Source: Undaria pinnatifida (lineage: Eukaryota > Sar > Phaeophyceae > Laminariales > Alariaceae). Taken from it: 64,000 bases of DNA. A model generated the notes under the pieces. That model was given only the letters and a program-made list of their open reading frames with translations, was not told the origin of the DNA and made no database searches. Shown here piece by piece: positions 12,101 through 21,800 of this stretch; within the stretch, counting starts at the first letter, position 1; each line of letters opens with the position of its first letter. The translations under genes and the position numbers were made by a program. The stretch covers positions 6,778,994-6,842,993 of the forward strand of contig JABAKD010000019.1 in NCBI GenBank assembly GCA_012845835.1. Reading direction: 5' to 3'.

Positions 12101-13269
12101 GCTGCCAACAACGGCTGCGCCTGCTGTAGCTTTGGTGGCTCTCGGCTGAGTGCAACTCCACGAACGTACGAAGCTTTGGCGGCTTTCGGCTAAGCCCAAA
12201 GTCACCAACTCGCTGGGACGAGGGTTCGTCGAGCCTTTGCTCGCGGAGAAAGCGCGAAGCACAGAGCTGCCGACCGATTTCGCCTGCTGTACAGCAGTAC
12301 TCCCTCACACTAACTAAGGAAGAGCACAAAAACTATGAAGTCGACTCGACTGACGATAAGAAGAAGGATCAGAAGATTCCCGTCGAAAAAAGGTCCAGTC
12401 GAAAAGGGCCGTTTTCGACTGGCGGAATCCGACTGTATAAGAAACGGCCTGCGTAACGATATCAATTGACTGTATATAAAAATAAGAAAATCGTCTTTAG
12501 TGTATGTAGAACGCACCCTTTTCCCAAATAAGAAACCCAGGCAGGGGTCAGCATGCCTGTTTCTTACTATGATCAATATGTGATGCTACAATGGTACGTA
12601 CTTTTTTTTTCTTTTTTTTTCACACACATCTACTTTCCAGCTTCAGGACAAGCCGTGGTCACAGGTGTCGTCCCTTCTTCCCCCCGGTTCTTGCCTTCAA
12701 TTTTTATCGCGCATACGGTTCAGCAATCCCACTACTCGACGATCTTTCATCGAGTGTTGCTAACTCACGCTCTCGCGCTTTCGGCAACTCAATCTGTGCA
12801 CAAGCAAAAGTCCCCACGAATTTATACGAGTATGCACTCGGGGGGATTCGAACTCACGATACTGACCTATACCAGGCTCGAGCATACAGTAACCTGGTAC
12901 GCCACCGGGGCGACCGGCTTCTGTGCACTGCTGCGTTTACTCTACGACACGTACTAACTACTCCGTTGCAACGTGAAAAGCTATCTCAAATACGTCCACT
13001 GTGAGTTCGTCCGGGTGAGTGGTCGATGCTCACCTTTGGATGTATTCGTATGACAGAATACGCTGTTACTTTTTTATGTTACTTCTTTTTTTTGTGCAGA
13101 GATGCTGGCGTGACAGCGGAGACCGGTGTTTTTTGTTTTCGTACGAGTGTGGATGTGTAGATGTTCAACTGACGATCGGCCGTACCTGAAGCGAATCGGT
13201 GTCCACATTCTCCACGTACTCCCCGAGCTGCCCTCCAAGCCACTGAGCGAGCCTCCTCGAAGGGTTCAT
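1..13269 (-). CDS. VPS13: VPS13-type bridge-like lipid transfer protein, N-terminal part (gene span, exons 1-4)
   Basis: VPS13 proteins are very long rods that carry phospholipids between membranes at contact sites; the extreme N-terminus (chorein_N) is the lipid entry end. Four exons at 13,269-13,186, 1,781-1,662, 1,111-971 and 122-1 join in phase 0 at every junction, giving 155 complete codons. The start peptide MNPSRRLAQWLGGQ is followed by LGEYVENVDTDSLQ, matching the family's N-terminal helix and LGDYV-x-LDTSQL motif at the same distance from Met. Next come LWSGDLVLHDL (family: W-x-G-D/E-V-x-L), then VPWKTF (family: IPW) and a V-x-L-x-x-P strand, and in exon 4 the V-G-R-I-V-R-N-L stretch typical of the segment before the first repeating-groove element. 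The rest lies beyond the left edge. The isoform (A/C/D-like) cannot be told. Exon reading is direct; the family call is from knowledge of VPS13 sequences. Confidence 0.82.
803..850 (-). repeat. Echo copy of VPS13-like exon 3 donor end
   Basis: Matches the last ~45 bp of exon 3 (GATAGAGCGGGYCCT, then CACGCRATATTT, then ACAG|GTA) with several substitutions. It lies about 125 bp downstream of the real donor in the next intron. It still carries a CAG|GTAGGG donor. Confidence 0.75.
971..1111 (-). CDS. VPS13: VPS13-like exon 3
   Basis: 47 codons, phase 0, CAG acceptor and CAG|GTATGG donor. VPWKTFASGRASLHISGV matches the family's IPW...P-V-x-V-x-I-x-x-V strand. It ends in a charged helix (YEDEIERALRHAIFAKKQ), as VPS13 does before its first linker. 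A decayed copy of its last ~45 bp and donor lies at about 803-850. Confidence 0.8.
1165..1612. repeat. 15-bp minisatellite in VPS13-like intron 2
   Basis: About 29 degenerate copies of a 15-mer close to GTATCGGTCGGTAGC. All frames stay largely open with a 5-residue periodicity (RYRPI-like), which explains several long but meaningless open frames here. The array fills most of the 550 bp intron. Confidence 0.9.
1662..1781 (-). CDS. VPS13: VPS13-like exon 2
   Basis: 40 codons, phase 0 at both ends, from an AAG acceptor (weak; no strong pyrimidine tract) to a CAG|GTGAGA donor. It encodes LWSGDLVLHDLHVRADV and KQGSVELVRIQ, the second beta-strand pair of the chorein_N domain. Confidence 0.8.
1782..5920. 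other. VPS13-like intron 1, first part: no gene recognised
   Basis: Intronic. It holds a CGG microsatellite near 2,806-2,835 and six exact TACCWGGTA motifs between 2,130 and 4,510. A fragment related to the AAC-tailed repeat family lies near 3,950-4,015. The open frames are low-complexity or unsupported. A 135 bp minus-strand stretch at about 4,565-4,700 looks slightly exon-like but matches nothing I know and is not needed to join exons 1 and 2. Confidence 0.5.
5921..6240. repeat. Recent 160-bp tandem duplication
   Basis: Bases 5,921-6,080 and 6,081-6,240 are almost identical (two substitutions seen in 160 bp), so this duplication is young. It contains repeated GATATCACACCCT blocks. Confidence 0.92.
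6298..6890 (+). mobile_element. Poly(C)-tailed SINE-like element (family A), near full length
   Basis: About 590 bp, starting after a C-rich stretch and ending with CTCCGTCCCGGCATAG, then GGATGCGAGGGTCTATGG, then ACTGAGTACAC. Best matches are 47,175-47,765 (minus, full length), 20,474-20,840 and 35,500-35,875. No Pol III boxes were recognised. The last ~90 bp resemble the 3' end of the neighbouring LINE, so this is probably a LINE-dependent parasite. Confidence 0.8.
6893..7905 (+). mobile_element. LINE fragment: C-terminal reverse transcriptase region and 3' tail
   Basis: Three overlapping frames encode IVPKLEYAGEVWEGN and VLRAELG (thumb region after the RT domain), then KRLPAIADRAVWEKITKG and RFRVGDPDLPERRKRY, then a CPCG...H...C zinc knuckle near 7,530-7,600 and EKTIAILGDR. 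The frame is closed by a stop near 7,070, shifts near 7,225-7,270 and has a TAA near 7,633, so it is dead and 5'-truncated. The 3' end (about 7,795-7,905) reads AGGAGTAGGAACGGTGCTCC ... AATGAGTAC followed by a run of C. The clade is not determined from sequence alone. Confidence 0.78.
7915..8028 (+). mobile_element. Family A 3' end copy
   Basis: The last ~100 bp of family A (GAAAACCCGACATGTTCCGT ... CGAGTACAC followed by C9), directly downstream of the LINE's C-run. LINE end, C-run and SINE-like end are stacked in one orientation. Confidence 0.75.
8450..8850 (+). repeat. Repeat shared with 24.9-25.2 kb and 29.7 kb
   Basis: 8,458-8,512 matches 29,742-29,797. 8,625-8,670 (GAAGTGTGGTGAG, CTTTATTTTTCCC) matches 25,110-25,150. 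The segment after the AAT-rich run begins CAGCTGTGAGATCGACC, the head of the AAC-tailed family B. A non-coding mosaic. Confidence 0.6.
9050..9800. repeat. Two interleaved long tandem duplications
   Basis: A block at 9,087-9,180 recurs at 9,361-9,450 (274 bp apart; shared CACCACCCGCACCATCGCC). A second block at 9,500-9,600 recurs at 9,690-9,790 (190 bp apart; shared ACGACTTACAGGATA). C-runs separate the copies. Confidence 0.82.
9690..10065 (-). mobile_element. AAC-tailed repeat family B
   Basis: In minus orientation it carries CAGCTGTGAGATCGA, CTTTGCAAGCTGTGTG and GATCGCGCG. Next to it lies GAGCCTGTCCTGTGACCACG ... GCGAGTTAATGTGAGAA, followed by AAC repeats. The inverse copy at 17,835-18,095 shares about 250 bp; 25,170-25,440 is the copy with the longest AAC tail. 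The simple-repeat tail suggests a retroposed SINE-like element; no coding capacity seen. Confidence 0.68.
10474..11158 (+). mobile_element. CAGTCG inverted-repeat element, copy 1
   Basis: Ends are AGGCCATTTCTTACACAGTC and its inverse, followed inward by repeated CAGTCGAAAA / TTTTCGACTG blocks, i.e. long imperfect terminal inverted repeats. The interior has no coding frame with recognisable domains. It is probably a non-autonomous DNA transposon. Copy 2 lies in inverse orientation at 11,658-12,450. Confidence 0.75.
11200..11345. repeat. Head-to-head pair of ~60-bp family B cores
   Basis: 11,205-11,262 (GGCTTGCAAACATGA ... CACGGCTGACGT) and 11,288-11,345 (ACGTCAGTTGTGAGTTCG ... TTTGCAAGCTG) are inverse copies with a ~25 bp AT-rich loop. 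They form a foldback between the two CAGTCG elements. Confidence 0.75.
11658..12450 (-). mobile_element. CAGTCG inverted-repeat element, copy 2
   Basis: Inverse copy of 10,474-11,158 along its full length, with about 100 bp of extra sequence. Both copies contain the motif GTACCTGGTATG at the same internal place. Ends read AGGCCATTTCTTATACAG and CTGTATAAGAAACGGCCT. Confidence 0.78.
12604..12925 (-). mobile_element. tRNA-derived SINE, copy 1
   Basis: In minus orientation the head GGTCGCCCCGGTGGCGTACC contains a near-consensus A box (TGGCGTACCAGG) and, ~40 bp on, a B box (AGTTCGAATCC). A ~220 bp unrelated body ends in an A-rich tail (T-runs on the plus strand at 12,601-12,625). Two more copies lie in this window. 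Confidence 0.85.
13186..13269 (-). CDS. VPS13: VPS13-like exon 1 (start codon)
   Basis: 28 codons from ATG at 13,269-13,267 to a CAG|GTACGG donor. The start is chosen because Met stands 14 residues before LGEY, exactly as in known VPS13 N-termini, and an in-frame stop lies a little upstream. It is too short to stand out as an open frame; longer frames over the same bases are chance. Confidence 0.8.
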
Positions 13270-14003
13270 GCACTCCACCAGGGGCCCTCTCCACGCAGGT
13301 CCTGGTACACCTAGTCACGAGCCTTTCACACAAGCCCACCGGGACGTTCTTCACGATCCTTTTTTGGGTGATATTAACATTCACCAGCGATGCAGCCAAT
13401 TGCAAAGCCGATTGCAGCAGCCCTCCACGTTCCCGTCAACGACCAATCACCCCTTCTTTTCAGCCTATGTGACCACTTCCTATCATTCACCCCTCTGCGA
13501 CCTCCCGTTTCACCTCCGCAGCCCACTGCTCCACTATGCTGCAGGAAAAGATCAATGCCATTTTCGAAAGTTTTCCCTGGCCCAGGCGCTTCACCATCCC
13601 CGCACAAGACAAGCAAATGAGAGGTATGGAAACCCTGTATTTTTTTGGATGATGATGACGAGTGCTGCTCCTTGTCCAATCGTCACGAAGGATCTATCAT
13701 CGTACCCATCAACCCAGGTGTGCACTCCTCTTCACCGCGGGGAAGCGAACAACATTTTTTGTGGTCGCGGACTCCCAAAAGCGACCGCGACCACCGTCGA
13801 CACGAAACGCATTTTGACCGCCCCTCCACTTCTCAAAAAGTCGGTAAAAAAAAGCGGAAGCAAACCAGCAACAAAGCACCGCATCGCACACCCGCGCTGT
13901 GTGTGTTTGAACGTAGACCTACCCAAGACAAGCCGGGCCGGGTAACCTTGTACCCCCTGGCTGGTAACGCACGGGCAGAGCCTTGGGGAAATAGCAAGGA
14001 ATC
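13270..14003. promoter_or_regulatory. Divergent upstream region shared by the VPS13-like and mitoferrin genes
   Basis: The two start codons are 734 bp apart and point away from each other, so both promoters must lie here or overlap it. Visible sites are CCAAT at 13,444-13,448 and 13,676-13,680, and a perfect 10-bp inverted repeat GTGGTCGCGG / CCGCGACCAC at 13,761-13,770 and 13,785-13,794. No TATA box is convincing. Open frames across this region are unsupported. Promoter role is inferred from position. Confidence 0.55.
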
Positions 14004-14297
14004 ATGGCCGATCCTTCGGACTGGGAGGACTGGGACCCGTCGCAGGGGAACTTTTTGCACCACATGGTGGCGGGGTCAATCGCGGGCATCACAGAGCACA
14101 CGGTGATGTACCCCGTCGACACTTTCAAGACCTATGTGCAGTGCATGCGCGAGTGCCCGGAGTCCGTAGCTGGGAGGAGGTTAATGGAGATGGTGCGAGG
14201 GCAGGGATTACTCCGTCTTTGGCGGGGGGTGGGCACCATGTTCACGGGCTGCGTGCCCGCGCACGCCCTATACTTCAGCGTTTTGGAGCATTGTAAG
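14004..14297 (+). CDS. MFRN: Mitoferrin exon 1
   Basis: 98 codons, ATG to AAG|GTAAGC. It holds helix 1 (HHMVAGSIAGITEHTVMYPV), the first P-x-D-x-x-K signature and helix 2 ending in YFSVLEHCK. Confidence 0.9.
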
Positions 14298-15795
14298 GTA
14301 AGCAAGAGTACGATGTTTAGTTTCTCTTGTATTTTAGTACTTTTGTGGACGAAACTTAAGGACCGTTCGATATGGATATTTATGATATCGCGTGTCTTAT
14401 ATTTCTGTCCTTGCGGATGTACTGGTTTAGCTGCGCTGCTGTAGTTATGAAGTACATACGTATTGGAGTCGAAACGTTGTATTTGAAATAATATGTTCCA
14501 ATCGTTGTGTTTGATTTCTGTTCGCAATGATTGTATCATATGGTTCGGTTGCCCTGCCACCTCGTCCACCTCGCACCTCCTCCCCTTTTCAAATTTGATG
14601 TGCGCGCAAAAACAACGGAGCTGCAAGCACCCTAGAGAGAGTTCGCTCACTCATCGAACATATTTGGCTGCGGGTAGATGTGTGTTGCCGGCTGGGTATT
14701 GTGACCGCTTCCTTTCAGTGACTGGTACACACGGCTGCTGCTGTGATGCGGTTGAAAACTGAGAGAGATTTCGCAAAATTGCTACCTGCATTATACCTGG
14801 TATCCTTTTTGCACTATTTTCCCGCGGGAAAACGCAGTAACAATCTTCGCTCGTACAAAAGGTACACGTTAGATTTATCCTTGAAGCAGCAGTAGAGTCT
14901 CGCTGCCTGCAGTTCGTTTCCCAGGAAATTCTTGGGGACGGAGAAGTACTGCCCCGTGCGAAAACTCTAGCAAAACTCACCTTATCGGCGTCATACAAAT
15001 ATGGTTCAGCAGGCTGCGCGCGTTGTCACCGTAAATGTAAAGTAAATGCTCAATAAATGCAGGTTGCAAAGTTGAGTTTCAACTATTCAGTCGATCGTAC
15101 TCACAGCTGACGTTTTTCAATTTTTATAAAATTATCCACTGCGGGAGATGGTGAGTAATCGGTCTGCTGGTGCAGCAGTTAGTACCTATGCCATAACCAG
15201 GGTATCATACACTACACATCGCAACCGAAAAAACAAAAACGGCTATTAAACACGTACGTACCAGGTATGATTGATACCAGTATACCTGGTACTATATACG
15301 AGTGCGCGCTTGTTATTCACCAAACTTCTGCCAAACCCTTCAGCCGCCAAACCTAGTTTATGCATGTCGGTACTTTTTCGGGACTCTGGCGGATGCTTCG
15401 CTTCTCGAACGCATTCAAACCTCACCATGTCACCCATGCACTGGCTCTATCCAACACATGTATCCCGTATCACCTGCCATTGCTCAACCACGCCTCTTAT
15501 ATTGAATTGAACCCGAACGATCACAATCCACGACACGGCGTTATTAATCCTGCGAGCGGGGCTCCTTGGATGAAGTCGATCCTTGACCCTGCAAGCTCAA
15601 GCCAGTTTTCATTGCCTCTCACACCCGCCACCCTCCCTACACAACGACAACGATATAACGTCCTCCTCCGAACGCTCTACATCAATCACCACCCAGCCCT
15701 TTCGGGTACGGACACGAGAGGTAGATGATGTGGCTGCCACCATAGCAAGGCCGGGAGGACCCTCTCGGCTGCGCTGTCGTGGGCTACTACTACTA

Positions 15796-15829
<34 letters not shown>

Positions 15830-18800
15830 CACTACGCCTGCCCTTGTTTTGCCCATAACGTACGTGTCTCGCGTTTCCCGTCACCTTCATGCTCAGGCAC
15901 GCGCATTCTCGCGTCCTATTTATAGCGGCAGACGGCAACCAATGCTGCGTGAAAAGCTGCCGTACAGCAGCACGGGTGAAGTTGTGTGAGGGGCCGCGTA
16001 CGTGCGCACACGGTACTACTCCAGCGCATCTCGAGGGTTGCCCACAAAACGAACGCCGTCTGTCCCCAGTTTTCAGGACACAACATCTCGATCTACGGAG
16101 AAGGCGCATTGATTTCTGCTGTGTTCTCCAAGAATTTTGCCGGAATTTTCAAGCAAGAATATTCATACGTAGTGGAGAAATTTATTCAGGGATGGGAAAA
16201 AAAACCAAGAAAAGGTTTTTCCAAATACATCATAGGCAGTTTTCCTATCGTACCTGGAAGGCGTTTTACACTCTCGATTTGTTCTACAACCACCCCAAAT
16301 GGATTATACGTCGACCCAGCGATCTTAGTTTCACCAAACATACTGCCAAACCCTTCAGCCGTCTATCCTCACAGCAGTAGCTGTGGTAATTTGTGTCAGT
16401 CGGTTGCCAAACCAAACCAGCTTCCGGTATATAAGTATAATACTCTGCCGGATGCTTGGCTTTTCGAACGCCCGTCGTGTCCTTGTTTCTCTCTAGTCAC
16501 CCACGCGCTGGCTCTATCCAATGTGTGCATCCCCTGTCCCCTATCAATCACGTCTCTTGTGTTAAAATGTATTACACCAAAGCGTCAAAGCGATATTTAC
16601 CTTTCATCAAACTTCTGCCAAACCCTTGAGCCTTCAATCCTGACAGCAGCAGTAGTTTCTACTAGGCCGTTACCAATCGAGCTTTCGATACCCTCTACGG
16701 AATGATTCGCTTCTCGAACACCCGTCGTGTCCCGGTTTCCTTCCTCAGTACAACCTCGTAGATGCACTGGCTCCATGTGTACGAAGAGTGTGCAGTCGCA
16801 CGACTGCCAACATGTTGCTTGCGTTTCTTGCAGATGTTTACCTGGTAAGTTGTGGTTCGGAGACACTCCCGAGCTCATCAGCTCGAGTTGCTTCGCGCGG
16901 CCGCTGCTGCTGTCGTTATTTCCTTTTATACCGGTAAGAAATATAGAAAAGCTGGACCGTTCCGCAAGTAATGGATGGAGGCGGTGTCCAAGTGGAACCC
17001 CCGGGGATGCCAGGGGTGCACCAACCCAGCACCAACTGCTGAAAGATGAAAATATATATATCTATTACGAGTACGTCAGCTGTAAGCTCGACGAATTGAG
17101 CGGTCGGTACTCATCTCTGCAAGCTGCGTGATAAATCGGCCGCGCGTTTGTACAGATGCGTCCCTCTTTGCAGCAGATGACCCACCTGGATGCTGCCAGG
17201 GGCCAAGAAGACATTTACCAAACCGTATTTCCCTCCATGAAGTCATTCTGCGCATTGATACTACTAGTAATACTAGTATTGTTGCAACCCGCATGGAGAG
17301 GGGCAAAAGTTTAAGAAATATCATACCCACTTACCTGGTGCTGTTTTCGGCGTTTGTTATCTAGGGGGGTTACGTTTATAAATATGCTAATGGTATATGA
17401 GGCGGCGTAAATTCCTAAATTCGGCACAACCAAATGCATGCCATGCGTGTATAATGACTCGTAACACGTTTCACAGTTTTCACTTGGGTTATTCGCCGCC
17501 TCGCCAAATTAACCGGCACAATGAATCCTAAGCCAAGTTAACCCCGTTAGACCCCCATAATCCCTCCCTATACTAACTTCAAGTACATTTGTAAAAGAAA
17601 TGTTTCCAGTAGGGAAGGCGTTAAGCATATGGAGGTTATTCGTGAAAGACTCAAAGAGATCTTGTTGTCCCGTTTTTTCGAAAACTTCCCGGCCGATCAT
17701 CTGTCATCGGGCACTTGACCAAAGCGCGAGTATCTTTTTTTTTGTTTTCCCGAACTTTTTATTACCGCTGTCGTGGTTTGGCAGGAGTATAGAGCAGTGG
17801 CTATGGACTATGACAATAGAGCCGCCCTATATTATAAAAATAACAATACACTCCAGCTGTGAGATCGAAGATTTTGTCAAAACTCATCTTTGCAAGCTGT
17901 GTGTGATACTCCGATCGCGCGTATTACGGGTTGTGTGTCCTCATTAAAGATATAGGTCGGCGACTCCCCTTGCAACTACGGTGTAGCTATCAGGGTCAAC
18001 AGGGTGATGTTAGTCAGTCTTGTGCCCGGAAACTATAAAACCCGTTTTTGAGGGGGACAAAATCTGACAGCTGTGGAAGGAAATGCATCTAAATTGTACT
18101 AACGTGCGTATGGTAGCTGCAGTATAGAAAACGGGGCTATTTTTTTTTTTTTTGTTCACACACATCTACTTTCCAGCTTCTGGACAAGCCGTGGTCACAG
18201 GTGTCGTCCCTTCCCCCCGGTTCTTGCCGTCAATTTTTATCGCGCATAGGATTCAGCAATCCCACTGCTCGTCGATTTTTCATCGAGTGTTGCTAACTCA
18301 CGCTCTCGCGCTTCCGCAAGTCGATTTGTGCTCAGAAAAAGTCCCCACGAATTTATACGAGTATGTACTGGGGGGGATTCGAACTCACGAAACTGACCTA
18401 TACCAGGCTCGAGGATAACCTGATACGCCACCGGGGCGACCGGCAGGCAATAAAATCTGTTAATTGGTGAAGTGATCCAGCATTTGGCGACGAAACAATA
18501 CTGGCTGGGTTTAAACGGAACATAACCGATCGGGTAGGGCAGCGCCAGGGGACGGGGCTCACGGAGGTTTCATGTCATGCCGAGGCCGTGGCACCTGTGT
18601 TGCATTGCCCACAAAAAAAAATTGAGGTATAACCAGATAGTGCGAATGTTATTGGAACCAGGACGTGGCCAAAATCAGCCCCACGCAACGCCTTTTGAGG
18701 CACTCTTCTGGGTCACCGTGCTCCCCGCTGGAGCCTCCAAGTGACACACCATGCTCAGAGGAACCCGCTCAAGTCATGGCAGTCTTTTCTGTAGCTGGTT

Positions 18801-21800
18801 GGCGCTTGACCCTCGTGCGGTTGGGTAACTGGCAAACTCGGTGTCACCGCAGCTTCGAGCAGATGGCGGCTTCGGTCGAGGCAATTGCGCCGCCCGATTA
18901 GGCCGTTTTTACGGCCGAGATCCGACTCGAAGACCTGGGCGGAGTTGACCGCAAGTCCGCCGGTATGCTTGTATATGACCAGGCATGTCATTTCCACCTT
19001 GCGATATTAGGGGTCTAAACCCCAGCTGCCACGATCGATTTGAGTAGGTGCCTAGAAAATCACCCAAGGCATGCGCAAAACGGCTCCGGCTCTCGCTTGT
19101 GCCGACAGTCGACTCACGCCAAAGGAACTCGGTTTTGTATCCCGATGCCTACTCAGACAGGCAGTACGGTGCTGGCTTTGCTGATACAGCAGTAGGCCCT
19201 GTGCTCTTTGGAAGAGCTCAGCGAGATAAAGACAGAACACAGTCTTATGCTTCTGCTGCCGGAGCTGAAAAAAAATATCACAAGAAACAATTTTACGAAA
19301 AATGAAGGAAACGTGTACGAGTACGATACGAGCATGTTTTTCTACAGCAGCGAACAAACCGGGGCACCACACCCAGCCGGGGTAGCCGCACCGGGCGCCG
19401 GGGCCACAGCGTTCCACGGCGCGAATATGACGCCCGCCAAGTGCCTGACCTCTCCTCGCCTCTTACTAATATAAGAACCCTCCACTCTTCCTACTCATGA
19501 CGAGTCTCGATCCTCGACTATCGATTCTCGACCCTCAACTTTCTCGCGCAGTTTCGTTTCGGGGTGAACAAACCGAAGCGCGGCCGTCGCGCGTGCCGCG
19601 ACGACGGCATTCCACGGCACAATCATGCCACCACTGGGCGCCCTGCTCATAGTGATTCTCGATCCTCGATCCTCGGTCTTCGATTTTCGATCCTCGGTTC
19701 TCGAATCTCGATTATCCATCCTACTCGCGTCCCCTACGAGTACTCATCACGATTATCAATTTTCTCGCGCAGGATCGTTTCGGGGTGAACAAACCTGGGC
19801 ACCACCCTGCCGGGGCGGCCGTAGCGGGTGCGGCGGCGACGGTGTTCCATGACGCGATCATGACACCAATGGATGTCGTCAAGCAGCGCTTGCAGCTGGG
19901 TTATCACAAGGGGATGCTCGACTGCGTGTTGACCATTCGACGAACAGAAGGCGCACAGGTGGGTGGTGTGTTGCGCCTGGTTTGTATGGCTTGCCTTTTT
20001 TTTGTTTTTCGCGTTCTTTGTTTTCGTGTATTGAACGTGTGCTTCCTTGTTTGGGTGTGCTGGCTTGCTTGCCTGGGTGTGTTTTGCTGCGTGTGTTTTG
20101 CTGCGTGTGTTTTGCATGCTTTCGTGTGTTTCTTTGCGTGTGCTTTGCTGGCATGTGCTTGTTTGCTTGCATTTGCTCCGGTGTGTGTTTCGCGTGTGTT
20201 TTGCTTGCTTGGTTGCTAGAAGTCTACCGACCGCGTTGCCACAGGTGTTTTACCGTAGCTCCCCGCCGGCCCTGGTCATTGGCTACCCCGACGTGCGCCA
20301 TTACGACTATGCGGGGGGATGAGTCGAAGCATCCAAGTATCTAACACCTACTGTAAATTATGCTCAACCCCTCCTCCCCTCTCCCCACGTCCATCCCCCC
20401 TCCCCCCTCCCCCTCACCCCCCCTTCTCGACCTTTTCCACCCTTCCTGCTGCCCCTCCAACCCCCCCCCCCCTTCGCACGAGGGGAATGATCGCATCACG
20501 TAGTGTGAATATGCTAAGGCACCCACGAGGCAGTTACATAGTAATGCCCATTGCTGTCTCTGGAGTGGCCACACCTGAAAACAAAGTAGCCCATTGGCGC
20601 TGTCATCCATAAGCAAGAAGGTAGGCACAAGGTGCCGACGTTCGTCTTACGAGCGGTTCTTGTAAAGATGCAGTTCGCCCTTCATGCGACTCGCCGAGCA
20701 CCTCACGGCGCTTCGCGCTTGGTGCAAGCAATGTCTGCCTGGTTGGTGAGAACCCGACGTGCTCCGTTCCGGCATAGTAGGGATGCGGAGGTCTATGGTC
20801 ATACGACTACGGCTATGCACAAACTGAGTGCACCCCCCCCTCCCCTCTCCACCCCTGAACCTCGATATCCTTGTGCCCCCCAGGCGTTTTACCGTAGCTT
20901 CCCCACTACCCTGTTCATGAACATCCCCTACGGATGCGTGATGGTGGCGGTCAACGAGAGCCTCAAGCAGGCCATGCGACCGGCCGGCGACTACGACACA
21001 CGAACGTACCTCTTGGCGGGGAGTGGGGCGGGGGCCGTCGCCGCAGTCGCGACTAATCCGCTAGACGTTGTTAAGACGCGGTTGCAGACGCAAGCCTTAA
21101 GGGCGTCCCACGAAGGCGTCCCGTCTTTCGCCTTTTCTGGAGGAGCTTCAGCAGCAGCGGCGGCGGGAGGAGGGGGGGGGCGTGTAGTGGGAGCGGGAGG
21201 AGGGGGGGATGGGGGGAAGGCGGTAAGGGGGGGGCTGGGACTACCGCAGTTCTTGCGGGCAGGAGGCGTGGGCGGCGCGGCGGCGGGCGCGGGCGCGGCG
21301 CAACACCCCCACGGGTTTTCGTCCGGCTTTGGGCCGGTGCTTGGGGCGGGGCAGGGGACGGGGCTTCACAGCGCGGCGGCACGATGCGCGACGGGGCGGT
21401 GCCGTTTGGAGAAGCCTGTTGTGACCCTGCAGTACCAAGGATTGCTAGATGCGGTGAGAGGAGAAGGAAGTTTCTTGTTGGGGGGGCAGGGGCAGTACCA
21501 GGATCTGCTAGATGCGGTAAGAAAAGAAGTGTTTGTTTCTTTTGTGAGGGAGACAGTGCCAGGGCCTGCCGGATGGGATGCGTAAGAGGAGAAGGGAAGA
21601 GGGGGGGGGGGGGGGGGGGGGATGACATGCAGTGCCAGGGGCAGCTTGATGCGCCAAGAAGGGGAATCTTTGGGGGGGTCATTTGAGAACGCATGTAGGG
21701 GAACGACCCTTGCCCAACAACTGATTTTGTTTTGGCAACATGCTACGACGGAGGTGCACCCATTATTTATTTATTTTCCAACGCTCCTGACCACTTGAGG

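Noticed and set aside
13268-13945. 225-codon plus-strand frame between the divergent genes
   Set aside because: Overlaps the VPS13-like start region antisense; His/Pro/Ser-rich with no domain; promoter region is the simpler reading.
15889-16705. Two overlapping plus-strand frames of 163 and 239 codons in mitoferrin intron 1
   Set aside because: No family resemblance, and part of the longer one is repeat family C.
18660-19000. Opposed open frames over 18.66-19.0 kb as a gene or mobile-element remnant
   Set aside because: No recognisable motif in any frame, no splice-site context; left unassigned.
21071-21694. Long minus-strand Pro-rich open frame
   Set aside because: Antisense of mitoferrin exon 3's Gly-rich insert and its echoes.
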